Notes under the pieces: model-generated
Told to the model about the DNA's origin: nothing
Database searches by the model: none
The model's input: the letters and a program-made list of their open reading frames with translations, nothing else
DNA from: Lichenostomus cassidix
Lineage: Eukaryota; Chordata; Aves; Passeriformes; Meliphagidae
Length of the DNA: 64,000 nt
Direction of reading: 5' to 3'
NCBI GenBank assembly: GCA_008360975.2
Contig: VLJF02000034.1
Coordinates: 1,943,810 to 2,007,809 of the forward strand
Program-made: the position numbers and the translations under genes
Shown: positions 27,901-40,300 of the stretch, in pieces
How positions within the stretch are numbered: the first letter of the stretch is position 1
Layout: every line of letters begins with the position of its first letter

Positions 27901-30414
27901 TTTTTTGGGGATTTTTAAATGGGATTTTTTTCCTTCGGGTTTCCCAACTTTTTCAGGACGTTCAAACCCCAAATCCCCCAAAATTTTGTGATTTTTTTTG
28001 GGTGTCTCAAGTAATTTTTTGGGTGTTATTTAGGAATTCCCAGGCGGTTTTGGGTACTTTAAATGAGATTTTTTTGGGGTTTTTTAAATGGGATTTTTTC
28101 CTTCGAGTTTCCCAATTTTTTCGGGATGTTCAAACCCCAAATCCCCCAAAATTTTGGGATCCTAAAAACCCCAAAAATTCTCCTTTTCCAGTCCTCGGGG
28201 GACCTGGAGAACGACGAGCACACGGCGAACGTCCTGCAGGGCTTGGTGGCCACAGCTCTGGGGCTCCGCTTGCCCCGTGGCCACGAACCTCCTTTCCGTC
28301 GCCTCTCGGGTGAGGAAAAACCCCAAAATTGTCCGAAATGACCCCAAAATTGTCCCGAAATGTCCCCAAAGTGTCACCGCGGGGGGAGAAGTTGCGCTAA
28401 AGCGTCGCCAGGTGGCGCTAGAGAGTCACAAAGTGGCGCCAAAGTGGCCCCAAAACGACCTGAAATGACCCCAAAGTTGTCCCTAAATGGCCCTAAAAAT
28501 GTCCTCGAAGTGTCCCCAAGGGTCACCAAAGTGTCCCCAAGGGTCCTCGAAGTGTCACCAGGGTCAAAAAATGGCACCAAAGGGTCACCAAGTGGCACTA
28601 AAGGGTCACCAAGTGGCATTAAAGGGTCGCAAAGTGGCATTAAGTGGCACCAAAGTGGCCCCAAAACGACCCCAAAATTGTCCCTAAAGTGTCCCCAAGG
28701 GTTACCAAAGTGTCCCCAAGGCTCCTCGAAGTGTCCCCAAGGTCAAAAAACGGCACCAAAGGGTCACGAAATGGCACTAAAGTGGCACCAAGTGGCGCCG
28801 AAATGCGCTGTTCCCTCATTTTTGGGGGAATTTAGGGGGAATTTTAGGTTGTTCTGAGGCTCCCCAGTGACTCCAGGATTGTCCCCGCTGTCCCCAGAGT
28901 GTCCCCAGAATGTCCCCAAGGTCGTCAGGTGGCGCTAAAGGGTCCCAAAGTGGCACTAAAGTGGCACCGAGTGGCAGCAGAAGGTCCCAAAGTGGCACCA
29001 AATGAGGTCCCCACGGGGCTGTTGCCGCTTTTTTGGGGGAATTTTGGGGGGGATTTAGGGGACTCTGATCCCTGGAAATGGCTCTGAAGTGTCCCCAAAG
29101 TGTCCCCAAGGGCCCTCAAAGTGTCCCCAAGGTCACCAGGTGGCTCGAAAGGGTCATAAAGTGGCACTAAAGTGGCACCACAACAGGTCCCCAGGGGATG
29201 TCACAGGGCTGTTTCTGCATTTTTGGGGAAATTTTCGGGAGGTTTGAGGGGACTCTGACCCGTGGAAATGACTCTGAATTGTCCATAAATTGTCCCCAAG
29301 GGTCCCCAAAGTGTCCCCAAGTGTCCCCAGGGCCGTCAGGTGGAGCTGAAAGGTCCCAAAGTGGCACCAAGTGGCAGCAGAAGGTCCCAAAGTGGCACCA
29401 AGAGGTCCCCAGGGGATGTCACCGGGCTGTCCGCGCTTTTTGGGGGGATTTTGGGGGGCTTGAGGGGGCTCTGACCTCCCTGAATAGCACCAAAGTGTCC
29501 CCAAGGGTCCCCAAAGTGTCCCCAAGTGTCCCCAGGGTTGTCAGGTGGCACTAAAGGGTCATAAAGTGGCACTAAAGTGGCACCAAATGGCACCACACGT
29601 CCCCAGGGGATGTCACAGGGCTGTCCCCGCTTTTTGGGGGGGATTTTGGGGGGCTTGAGGGGGCTCTGACCTCCCTGAATAGCACCAAAGTGTCCCCAAA
29701 GTGTCCCCAAGTGTCCCCAGGGTTGTCAGGTGGCACTAAAAGGTCCCAAAGTGGCACTAAAGTGGTACCAAGTGGCACCAAGAGGTCCCCAGGGGATGTC
29801 ACAGGGCTGTCCCCGCTTTTTTGGGGGGATTTTGGGGGGGTTTTAGGGAGCTCTAATCCCTGGATATGGCTCTGAAGTGTCCCCAAACTGTCCCCAAGGG
29901 TCTCCAAAGTGTCCCCAAGTGTCCCCAGGGCCGTCAGGTGGAGCTGAAGGGTCCCAAAGTGTCCCCAAGTGGCACCAAAAGAGGTCCCCACGGGGCTGTT
30001 CCCGCATTTTTGGGGGAATTTCGGGGAATTTCGGGTTATTCTGAGTGTCCCCAGTGACTCCAGCATTGTCCCCGCTGTCCCCAAAGTGTCCCCAAGTGTC
30101 CCCAGGGGGTCCCAAGTGTCACCAGGGGGGTGTCAGGTGCCACCAAAGTGTCCCAAAGTGGCACTAAAGTGGCACCAAGTTCTGGGGTTGGTCTTGGGGA
30201 CGTTGAGAGTGACCTTGGGGTGGCCTTGGGGACACTGGGGTGGCTCTGGGGACACCGAGGGTGGCCCTAGGGTGGCCCTGGGGACACGGAGGTGGCACTG
30301 TCCCCTCTGTCTCCAGTGGTGTTCGGCGAGCACTCCCTGCTGGTCACCATCTCCGGCCAGAAGCTCTTCGTGGTCAAGCGACAGCACCACCTGCAGGACC
30401 CTGTGGCTGTGTGA
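24941..30414 (+). CDS. LAMTOR4: LAMTOR4, Ragulator complex subunit
   Basis: Subunit of the pentameric Ragulator complex that anchors Rag GTPases to the lysosome surface for amino-acid activation of mTORC1. Four coding exons: 24941-24943 (the ATG alone, followed at once by GTGAGA), 26284-26364, 28192-28309 and 30317-30414, phases 0, 0 and 1. They join to exactly 99 residues, the same as human. Diagnostic stretches: [59 protein letters not shown]. The fold is a roadblock/LC7 domain, with no signal or membrane segment. The single-codon first exon explains why no long frame begins at the ATG. It is convergent with TRAPPC14. Confidence 0.97.
24944..25400 (+). repeat. ACTGGGATGG 10-bp array in LAMTOR4 intron 1
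   Basis: Begins within a few bases of the donor and repeats gactgggatg, gactgggaga and actgggaatgggaattgggg. A larger unit of about 75 bp is also visible (between about 24960 and 25215). Confidence 0.88.
25401..26280 (+). repeat. ACTGGTTTAT/ACTGGTCCAA 10-bp array in LAMTOR4 intron 1
   Basis: About 80 units of actggtnnnn (actggtttat, actggtccaa, actggtctgt) with a 10-bp period, plus a longer unit with actagttagtttaaactggtt every 150-160 bp. It abuts the acceptor at 26282-26283. Confidence 0.9.
26365..27810 (+). repeat. A/G-rich aaattgggggaaaaataaa array in LAMTOR4 intron 2
   Basis: Irregular units of 25-35 bp (ggggaaaaataaattt, aaaaaattgggagaaaa, gatggaaaagccaaattt). Very low C on the sense strand over about 1.4 kb. 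No gene. Confidence 0.88.
27811..28191 (+). repeat. Two tandem 186-bp intron units before LAMTOR4 exon 3
   Basis: A block of about 186 bp (gtgtctgaagtaa ... gttcaaaccccaaatccccc) is duplicated once just before the acceptor of exon 28192-28309. Unlike the exon-edge arrays it carries no coding bases. Confidence 0.8.
28310..30316 (+). repeat. Higher-order repeat of about 190-240 bp in LAMTOR4 intron 3
   Basis: Composite units carrying ggtgtcacagggctgt, a tttttggggggattttgg patch, an aggggactctgacc patch and gtccccaaagtgtcccc runs. About seven copies, starting near 28800, 29000, 29200, 29415, 29600, 29790 and 29980. The first part (28370-28800) has aagggtcaccaagtggcac units. Confidence 0.82.
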
Positions 30415-30528
30415 CCAAAGTGTCCCCAAATGTCCCCAAATGGCACCGGGGGAGGTGGCACTGCCCCCCCCCGCCACCCCCCGGGGTCAGAGTGTCCCCA
30501 AAGTGTCCCCAAAGTGTCCCCAGAGCTC

Positions 30529-30534
30529 AATAAA
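30529..30534 (+). other. Polyadenylation signal of LAMTOR4
   Basis: AATAAA 115 bases after the LAMTOR4 stop, followed by a TG-rich tract (gtgtggcttttgtggtttgtgg) of the kind expected downstream of a cleavage site. Confidence 0.85.
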
Positions 30535-30569
30535 TGATGTCTGAGTGTGGCTTTTGTGGTTTGTGGTCT

Positions 30570-30870
30570 TTCTGGGGACATCTGGGTGACAGCCAGGTGA
30601 CAGCCAGACCTCCCAGGTGACATCTAGAGCATCCAGGTGACATCAAGACCACCCAGGTGACACCCAGGTAACATCCAGACCTCCCAGGTGACATCTAGAG
30701 CATCCAGGTGACACCCAGGTGACATCCAGAGCCCCCAAGTGACATTCAGGTGACATCCAGACCTTCCAGGTGACATTCAGGTGACAGCCAGGTGACATCC
30801 AAGCCACCTTGGGGACATCCAGGTTACATCCCAGACCCCCCAGGTGACATCCAGGTGACACCCAGGTGAC
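30570..30870. repeat. caggtgacatccag array between convergent LAMTOR4 and TRAPPC14
   Basis: Units of 14-28 bp (ccaggtgacatccag, caccaggtgacacc) in the 350-bp interval between the two poly(A) signals. No gene. Confidence 0.85.
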
Positions 30871-30881
30871 ATTCAGACCTC

Positions 30882-30887
30882 TTTATT
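30882..30887 (-). other. Polyadenylation signal of TRAPPC14
   Basis: TTTATT on the plus strand is AATAAA on the gene strand, about 460 bases after the TRAPPC14 stop. Plus-strand AATAAA motifs at about 30891-30906 lie beside it, so both convergent genes have signals here. Confidence 0.75.
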
Positions 30888-31159
30888 GGCAATAAATAAT
30901 AAATAAAGTTGTCCCCTTTGGCTCGGGGACACTGCCCGATGTCCCCAATGTCCCCAAATGTCCCCAAACGTGGGCACAGCTCCAGGCCATGTCCCCACAG
31001 TGTCCCTGATGTCCCCACAGTGTCCCCAAGGTGTCCCTGATGATGTCCTCAAGGTCCCCATGGTGTCCCAGCGATGTCCCCAAGGTGTCCCCAGTGACGA
31101 TGATGATGTCCCCAAGCTGTCAGCGATGATGACGATGTCCTGTTGATGTCCCCAAGGTG

Positions 31160-31220
31160 TCCCCAGTGTCACTGCAGAGGTGGCACCACCAGCACCTTGC
31201 ACTCCTCTTGGCGATCTTTG
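31160..31220 (-). repeat. Extra copy of TRAPPC14 terminal codons and stop
   Basis: About 45 bases repeat the end of the last exon (ECKVLVVPPLQ plus TGA), with one base deleted in ctcctcttggcg relative to the real ctccctcttggcg. It lies in the presumed 3' UTR. A partial copy of the other end of the exon (VMERRAIT with acceptor) is at about 31625-31662 in the adjacent intron. Confidence 0.82.
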
Positions 31221-31344
31221 CTGTTTTGTCACCTCTGATGTCCCCAAGGTGTCCCCAGTGACAATGGCGATGTCCCCAAGCTGTCACTGATGACAATGAC
31301 GATGTCCCCAAGGTATCTCTGATGTCCCCACGGTGTCCCCAAGG

Positions 31345-34300
31345 TCACTGCAGAGGTGGCACCACCAGCACCTTGCACTCCCTCTTGGCGATCTTGTCCA
31401 AGGCCAGCACGGCTTTGTCACCTCCCGGTGGCAGGTAGAGGGGACGTCCCACGGGTGACCCCACGGGGGGGGTGATGGCCCTGCGCTCCATCACGCTGCC
31501 AGACCTGGGGACAATGGGGACAGTGACATCAGTGTCACCTGGGTCACCTCAGTGTCACCTGTGTAACCTACAGTGTCCCTATGGTGTCCCCATGTCACCC
31601 ACAGTGTCACCATGTCACCCTGAGGTGATGGCTCTGCGCTCCATCACACTGCCAGACCTGGGGACAGTGACATTGGTGTCACCTGGGTCACCTCAGTGTC
31701 ACCTCAGTGTCACCTGTGTGACCTACAGTGTCCTTATAACACCTCAGTGTCACTTCAGTGTGACCTACAGTGTTCCTAGAACAGGTAGTGTCACCTGTGT
31801 CACCTGTGTCACCTTAGTGTCACCTCCAGTATCCCCAAATCCCCTCCCAGTCCCTCCCAGTCCATCCCAGTGACCAAAAGCCTCATCCCAGTAACTCCCA
31901 GTGCCTCCCAGTCCCCCCAATTCCCATTCCCAGTCCATCCCAGTATCGTCCCAGTATCGTCCCAGTCCATCCCAGTTCCCTCCCAGTAACTCCCAGTGCC
32001 TCCCAGTCCTTCCCAGTTCAACTAAATCCCATCCCAATCCCTCCCAGTATATCCCAGTAACTCCCAGTCCCTCCCAGTGCCCCAAACTCCCCCCAAACCT
32101 CATCCCAGTAACTCCCAGTCCATCCCAGTCCATCCCAGTCCCCTCCCAGTCCTTCCCAGTCCCTCCCAGTCCATCCCAGTCCCCTCCCAGTCCATCCCAG
32201 TCCCTCCCAGTCCATCCCAGTGCCCCAAACTCCCCCCAAACCTCATCCCAGTAACTCCCAGTCCATCCCAGTCCCTCCCAGTCCATCCCAGTCCCTCCCA
32301 GTCCATCCCAGTCCCTCCCAGTCCCCTCCCAGTCCCTCCCAGTGCCTCCCAGTCCCTCCCAGTACCTCATCAGGTGGCTCCTGGCCGGCTGCTGGTGGGA
32401 GAAGGACTGGGACCGTCCCAGTCCAGCCACCAGTTCCCTGACGGCCGGTGAACTGGGAGAGCTCTTCCTGCTTACTGGGCGAGCCTCGGGGGGGGGGTTG
32501 GTCACACTGGCCGTGAACTGGAGCTTCAGCTTCATGTGCTGGGATAACTGGGACAGACTGGGAGTTACTGGGAGGGACTGGGATGGACTGGGATGGAGTT
32601 TTGGGGGACTGGGATGAGGATTTGTGGGGATTTTGGGGCGTTGGGATGAACTGGGAGGCACTGGGATGGACTGGGATGGACTGGGAGTTACTGGGATGGA
32701 GTTTTGGGGTGACTGGGATGAACTGGGATGGGGTTTCGGGGTCACTGGGATGAACTGGGATGAACTGGGACATACTGCGCTGACCCACCTCAAAGAGCCC
32801 GGCTCTCAGGCCATACTGGGATGAACTGGGATGAACTGGGATGAACTGGGATGAACTGGGCTGAACTGGGATGGGGTTTTAGATGAACTGGGATGAACTG
32901 GGATGAGCTGGGATGGGGTTTCGGGGTCACTGGGCTGAACTGGGCTGAACTGGGATGGGGTTTCGGGGTCACTGGGATGAACTGGGATGAACTGGGACAT
33001 ACTGGGCTGACCCACCTCGAAGAGCCCGGCTCTCAGGGCCTGGAAGGGCCATACTGGGATGAACTGGGATGGGGTTTCGGGGTCACTGGGATGAACTGGG
33101 ATGAACTGGGCTGAACTGGGATGAACTGGGATGGGGTTTCGGGGTCACTGGGATGAACTGGGATGAACTGGGATGGGGTTTTGGGGTCACTGGGATGAAC
33201 TGGGATGAACTGGGATGAACTGGGATGAACTGGGACATACTGGGCTGACCCACCTCGAAGAGCCCGGCTCTCAGGGCCTGGAACGGCCATACTGGGCATA
33301 CTGGGATGAACTGGGATGGGGTTTTAGATGAACTGGGATGAACTGGGATGAACTGGGATGAACTGGGAACCACCCACCTCGAACAGTCCTGCTCTCAGGG
33401 CCTGGAAGGGCACGCGGAAGGTTCTAGCACTGCCCTTGCGCGAATAGCCCAGGTTGGTCAGCGGGGTGTGGCAAACCACCGAGTCCAGAGAGCCTCGGCC
33501 AGAGGACTTCCCTGGAAAATTGGGGAATTTGGGGATTTTTGGGAAATTTTCTGATTTTTTGGGAATTTTTTCTGATTTTTTTACGATTTTTTTGGAATTT
33601 TTTCTGATTTTTTTCTGAATTTTTTAAAAATTTTTTCTGATTTTCCTGATTTTCTGAATTTTTTGGTGATTTTTTTCGGCTTTTTAATGATTTTTTTTTT
33701 TGAGGGATTTTTGGTGAATTTTTTTTTTCCGGGAATGTTGGGATTTATGGGAAATTTAGTGAATTTTTGGGGATTTTTAAAAAATTTTTTAGACAATTTT
33801 TTGGTAATTTTTGGGAATGTTTGTGGGATTTCTGGGGTCATAAGGTCAGCGGGGTGTGGCAAACCATCAAGTTCCCAAATGTCCCCAATGTCCCCAACCT
33901 GCAGTGGCCTCGGGTGTCCAGACGAGCCGCACGGCCAGGAAGTCCCCAATGTCCCCAACGTCCCCAATACCCCCAGTGTCCCCAATGTCCCCCAGTGTCC
34001 CCAACCCGTGGTGGCCTCAGGTGTCCAGATGAGCTGCACTGCCAGGAAGTCCCCAGTGTCCCCAATGACCCCAATGTCCCCAAATGTTCTCATTGTCCCA
34101 AAATATCCCAAATCCTCGCAATGTCCCAAACATCCCCAGTGTCCCAAATGTCCCCAACACCCCCAACGATGTCCCCAACCGGCGGTGGCCTCGGGTGTCC
34201 AGACGAGCCGCACGGCCAGGAAGTCCTCGATGTCCCCAGTGTCCCCAGTGTCCCCAATGTCCCCAACACCCCCAGTGTCCCCAATGTCCCCAAATGTCCC

Positions 34301-37300
34301 CAACCCGTGGTGGCCTCAGGTGTCCAGATGAGTCTGACGGCCAGGAAGTCCCCAATGTCCCCAATGTCCCAAAATATCCCAAATCCTCCCAATGTCCCCA
34401 ACATCCCCAATGTCCCCAGTGTCCCCAAATGTCCTCAATGTCCCAAAATATCCCAAATCCTCCCAATGTCCCCAACATCCCCAAATGTCCCCCAATGTCC
34501 CCAGCCGGCGGTGGCCTCAGGTGTCCAGACGAGCCGCACAGCCAGGAAGTCCTCAATGTCCCCAACACCCCCAGTGTCCCCAAATGTCCCCAATGTCCCA
34601 AAATATCCCAAATCCTCCCAATGTCCCCAATGTCCCCAACGTCCCCAATGTCCCCAACACCCCCAATGTCCCCAACGTCCCCAATGTCTCCAACACCCCT
34701 GATGTCCCCCCAGTGTCCCCAAATGTCCCCAACCAGCGGTGGCCTCGGGCGTCCAGACGAGCCGCACGGCCAGGAAGTCCTCAATGTCCCCAATGTCCCC
34801 AACACCCCCAGTGTCCCCAATGTCCCCACGATGTCCCCAACGTCCCCAGTGTCCCCAACCGGCGGTGGCCTCGGGCGTCCAGACGAGCCGCACGGCCAGG
34901 AAGTCCTGCAGGTCGTTGAGCAGGGTGTAGGTGACAGTGAACCTCTGCAGTGCCACCACCGGGGACTCGCAGGTGGCCGTCATCACGAAGCGCGGCCGCT
35001 CCAGGCGGATGCTGGGCAGCCTGGGGACAGCGTGGGGACATCGTGGGGACATCGGGGACATCGTGGTGGCATCGTGGGAAAATGCAGAAAGGTTCTGGGG
35101 ATGTGGTGGCAAAGGGACAGGAGGTGGTGGCACTTGGACGATGAGGGGACAAGAGGTGGTGACACATTCAGGAAGGTTTTGGTGGCTTGGGGACATTGGG
35201 GACACCGTTGGGGACATTGGGGACATCACCGAAGGAGCTACAGAAGGTTCTGGGGATGTGGTGGCAAAGGGACAATGAGGTGACAGGAGGTGGTGACACA
35301 TTCGGGAGGGTCTGGAGGGCTTGGGGACATCGTGGGGACATCGTGGGAAAATGCAAAAAGGAGCTACAGAAGGTGTTGGGGACGTGGTGACAAAGGGACA
35401 GCAGGAGGTGGCACTTGGACAATGAGGTGTGACAACGAGGTGGTGGCACCATGGGAAGCTCGGGTGACCTTGGGGACATCGTGGTGACATCAGGTGACAC
35501 TAAGTGACACCACAGGGACAGTCAGAGAGCAAAGACACCAAGGCAGGGAGGTGACAACGAGGTGACAACGAGGTGACAACAAGGTGACAACGAGGTGACA
35601 ATGAGGTGGTGGCACTATGGGAAGCTCGGGTGACCTCGGTGACATGGCGGTGACATCAGGTGACACTGCGGTGACACTCACCGGTAGTGGGTGACAATGC
35701 TGTTGGTGAAGGGAAGCTTCGGCGTTGACCACCTGACCACGGCCACCAGGGGCACCTCCAGGCCCTGGGGACATTCGGGGACATTTGGGGACATTCCGGG
35801 TGACCCTGAGGTCCCCAAGGCCACCCAGGTGTCACCAAACCCCAAGAATTGTCCCCAAACCCCAAGGACATCCCTGTTTTAGTGCCACCAGGACCCAACG
35901 AGACTCCACGACTGCTGTCCCCAAGTGTCCCCAAGGCCACCGCAGTGTCCCCAAGTGTCCCCAAGTGTCCCCAAGGCCACCCCAAGTGTCCCTAAGTGTC
36001 CCCAACTCCAAGGACATCCCAGTTTTGGTGCCACCAGGACCCAACAAGACTCCATGACTGTTGTCCCCAAGGCCACCACGATGTCCCCAAGTGTCCCCAA
36101 GTGTCCCCATAGTGTCCCCAAGTGTCCCCAAGGCCACCACGGTGTCCCAAAGTGTCCCCAGGTGTCCCCAAACCCCAAGGACATTGCAATTTTAGTGCCA
36201 CCAGGACCCAATGACACTCCACGACTGTTGTCCCCAAGGCCACTGCACTGTCCCCAAGTGGTGTCCCCAGGTGTCCCCAAGGCCACCCGCGGTGTCCCCA
36301 ACCTCGCGGCCGTCCCTGGGCGGTCTCTCGGGCGCCTGCAGCTGGAAGAGGAAGTTCTGCTCCTCCAGGGCGCTGAGGTGACAATGCCACCCTGGGGACA
36401 CGGCGGGGACACGCAGGAACGCGCCGACCGGGACCTCGCCTGAGTGGTGGCTGGGGGGACAGCGGGGACAGCGGGGACATTGAGGGGACTTGGGGACATC
36501 AGGGACATTGAGGGGACTTGGGGATATTTTAGGGGATTTGGGGACATTGGGGACATTGAGGGGACTTGGGGACATCAGGGACATTGAGGGGACTTGGGGA
36601 TATTTTAGGGGATTTGGGGACATTGGGGACATTGAGGGGACTTGGGGACGTTGGGGACATTAAGGGCATTGCGTCCCTAAGGTGTCCCCAGGTGTCTCCA
36701 AATGTCCCCAGATCTGCCCCAGGTGTCCCCAAATCCCCCCCAGGTGTCCCCACAATGTCCCCAGGTGTCTCCAAGTGTCCCCAGGTGTCCCCAAGCTCAC
36801 CAGATGTCATCCACGAGCAGCACGGAGCCGTCGGGTGTGTCCCATATCGTCCCCACAGTGTCCCCAAATGTCCCTCCAGTGTCCCCAAATCCCCCCCAGA
36901 TGGTCTCACATTGTCCCCACATTATCCCCACATTATCCCCAGATGTCCCCAAGTGTCCCCAGGTGTCCCCAAGCTCACCAAACATCATCCACCAGCAGCA
37001 CGGAGCTGTCGGGCATCACCCCAGATGTCCCCAAATCCCCCCCAGATGGTCTCACATTATCCCACATTGTCCCCAGGTGTCCCCAAACCCACCAGACATC
37101 ATCCACCAGCAGCATGGAGCCGTCAGGCATCACCCCAGATGTCCCCAAATGTCCCTCCAGTGTCCCCAAATCCCCCTCAGCTGTTCCCACATAATCCCAA
37201 TGTGTCCCCAATGTGTCCCCAAGTGTCCCCAGGTGTCCCCAGGTGTCCCCAAGTGTCCCCAGGTGTCCCCAGATGTCCTCAGGTGTCCCCAGGTGTCCCC

Positions 37301-40300
37301 AGGTGTCCCCAAGCTCACCAGACGTCATCCACCAGCAGCACGGAGCCGTCAGGTGTGTCCCATATTGTCCCTGTATTGTCCCCAAATGTCCCTCCAGTGT
37401 CCCCAAATCCCCCCCAGATGGTCTCACATTATCCCACATTGTCCCCAAGTGTCCCCAGGTGTCCCCAGATGTCCCCAGGTGTCCCCAGATGTCCCCAAAC
37501 CCACCAGACACCATCCACCAGCAGCACAGAGCCATCGGGCATCACCCCAGATGTCCCCATATTGTCCCCAAATGCCTCTCCAGTGTCCCCAAATCCCCCC
37601 CAGATGGTCTCACGTTGTCCCCAGATGTCCCCAGATGTCCCCAGGTGTCCCCAGGTGTCCCCAGGTGTCCCCAAGCTCACCAAACATCATCCACCAGCAG
37701 CATGGAGCCGTCGGGCATCACCCCAGATGTCCCCAAAGTGTCCCCAAATGCCCCTCCAGTGTCCCCAGATCTCTCCCAGATGGTCTCACGTTGTCCCCAG
37801 ATGTCCCCAGATGTCCCCAAGTGTCCCCAGGTGTCCCCAAGCTCACCAGACGTCATCCACGAGCAGCACGGAGCCGTCGGGCATGACGGGCAGGTAACTG
37901 GCGTTGAAATTGGGGAGAATTTGGACTTCGAGGAGAGAAATTTCCTCCTGAGAGCTGGAGTTGAGCACTGGGGACAGCGGGGACAGTTGGGGACATTGGT
38001 GGGGACATTGGGGACATTGGGGACATTGGGGATATCGGGGACATTGGGGACATTGGGGACAGTTGGGGACATTGGGGACATCGAGGACATTGATGGGACA
38101 TTGGGGATATTGGGGATATCAGGGACATTGGGGATGTTGATGGGGACATTGGGGACATTTGGGGACATTGGGGATGTTGGGGACATTTGGGGACATTGAT
38201 GGGGACATTGGGGACTTCAGGGGCATCGGGGGATTGGGGATATTTGGGGACATTGGGGACATTTGGGGACATTGGGAGATTTCGGGACAGTTGGGGACAT
38301 TGAGGTGGCTCTGTCCCCAAATCCCTCACCCATCCCCCCCTTTGTCCCCAACCCCCCCAAATGCCCCAAAATCCCCAAATGTCCCCAAACCCCTCCAGTG
38401 TCCCCAAAATTCCCCCAAAGTCCCCAAACCCCCCAATGTCCCCAAAACACCCCAAACCCCTCCAGTGTCCCCAATGTCCCCAATGTCCCCAAAATGTCCC
38501 AAATTCCCCCAAAGTCCCCAAACCCCCCAATGTCCCCAAAACGTCCCAAACCCCCCAATGTCCCCAAAATCCCCCAATGTCCCCAACCCCCCCAGTGTCC
38601 CCGCTGTCCCAGCTGTCCCCAGAGTCACCTTTCAGCACGGTCAGGTATTTCCCGCTCACTGTCACCTGGCGACACCTGACCCGGGGAGGTGGCAGCACCG
38701 TCAGCAGGGTGGACACTGCGGGGACATCGATGGGGACATTGGGGACATTGGGGACATTGGGACATTGGGGACGTTGGGGACATTGGGGACATTGTGGGGA
38801 CATCGGGGACATTGGGGACATTTAGGGACATTGGGGACATTTAGGGACATTGGGGACATTTAGGGACATTGGGGTCTTGTGGTCATTGGGGACATTGGGG
38901 ACATTGGGGATGTTGGTGACATTGGGGGGATTGGGGACATTGGGGACAATGGGGACATTGGGGACATTAATGGGGACATTGGGGATGTTGGGGACATTGA
39001 TGGGACATTGGGGATATTGGATATTTGGGGACATAGGTGACATTGGGGACTTTGGGGACATCAGGGGTGTTGGAGATACTCAGGGACACTCAGGGACACT
39101 GAGGGGACACCAGACAGGGAGAGGTGACACTGGGGTGACACTCAGGAGAAACTCGGGGTCACTTTGGGACACTCAGGGTAAAGTTGGGGACACTTGGGGA
39201 CACTCAGGGGACACTTGGGGACACTCAGGGACACCAGACAGGGACAGGTGACAATGAGGTGACACTCAGGTGACGCTAAGGGAACACTCGGGGACACTTA
39301 GGGTCACTCAGGGGTGACACCACGGGGCAGGTGACACTGAGATGACACTGAGGGGACACCAGCCAGGGACAGGTGACACTGAGGTGACAATTTCCTGTCC
39401 CCACCTTGTGCCTTGAAGTGGCTGCAGTGCTACAGCTGGCAGCACAGTGACACTGAGGTGACACTTGGGGACACATGGTGACACCAGACAGGGGGAGGTG
39501 ACACCGAGGTGACACTTGGTGACAATTTCCTGTCCCCACCTTGTGCCTTGAAGTGGCCGCAGTGCTGCCAGGAGAGCTGGGCTGGCAGCACAGTGACACT
39601 GAGGTGACACTTGGGGACACATGGTGACACCAGCCAGGGACAGGTGACACTTGGTGACAATTTCCTGTCCCCACCTTGCGCCTTGAAGTGGCCGCGGTGC
39701 TGCCGGCAGAGCTGGGCTGGCAGCACTGTGACACTGAGGTGACACTTGGGGACATGTGGTGACACCAGACAGGGGGAGGTGACACCGAGGTGACACTGAG
39801 GTGACAATTCCCTGTCCCCACCTTGCGCCTTGAAGTGGCCGCGGTGCTGCCGGAAGAGCTGGCCCGGCGCTCTGCCCTGCAGCAGCCGCAGGTAGCCTCC
39901 TGGCATTGTCCCCAGCGATGTCCCCAGCGTCCCCAGCGATGTCCCCGATGTCCCCTGCGATGTCCCCAGGGCTGTCCCCGCTGTCCCCGAGGCGGCTGGC
40001 GCTGTCCCCGCTGTCCCCAGGGCCGGTGCTGTCCCCGCAGTGTCACCCCCCGGGGCGGGTGACGTCGCCGAGGATGACGTCACCGCGGAGGATGACGTCA
40101 CCGGTGACGTCATCGGCGTCCCCGCTGTCCCCTCCCGCAGCTCGGGCGGCTCCACGTCGCGCTGCCACACTGTCACCACGATCTGGGGACACCCCGGGGT
40201 GGCACTGAGTGACCCCAGAGTGGCACCAAATCATGGCACCCAATTGGCACCAAATGGTCCCCAAATGGCACCAAAGTGACACCAAATTGTACCTGAATGT

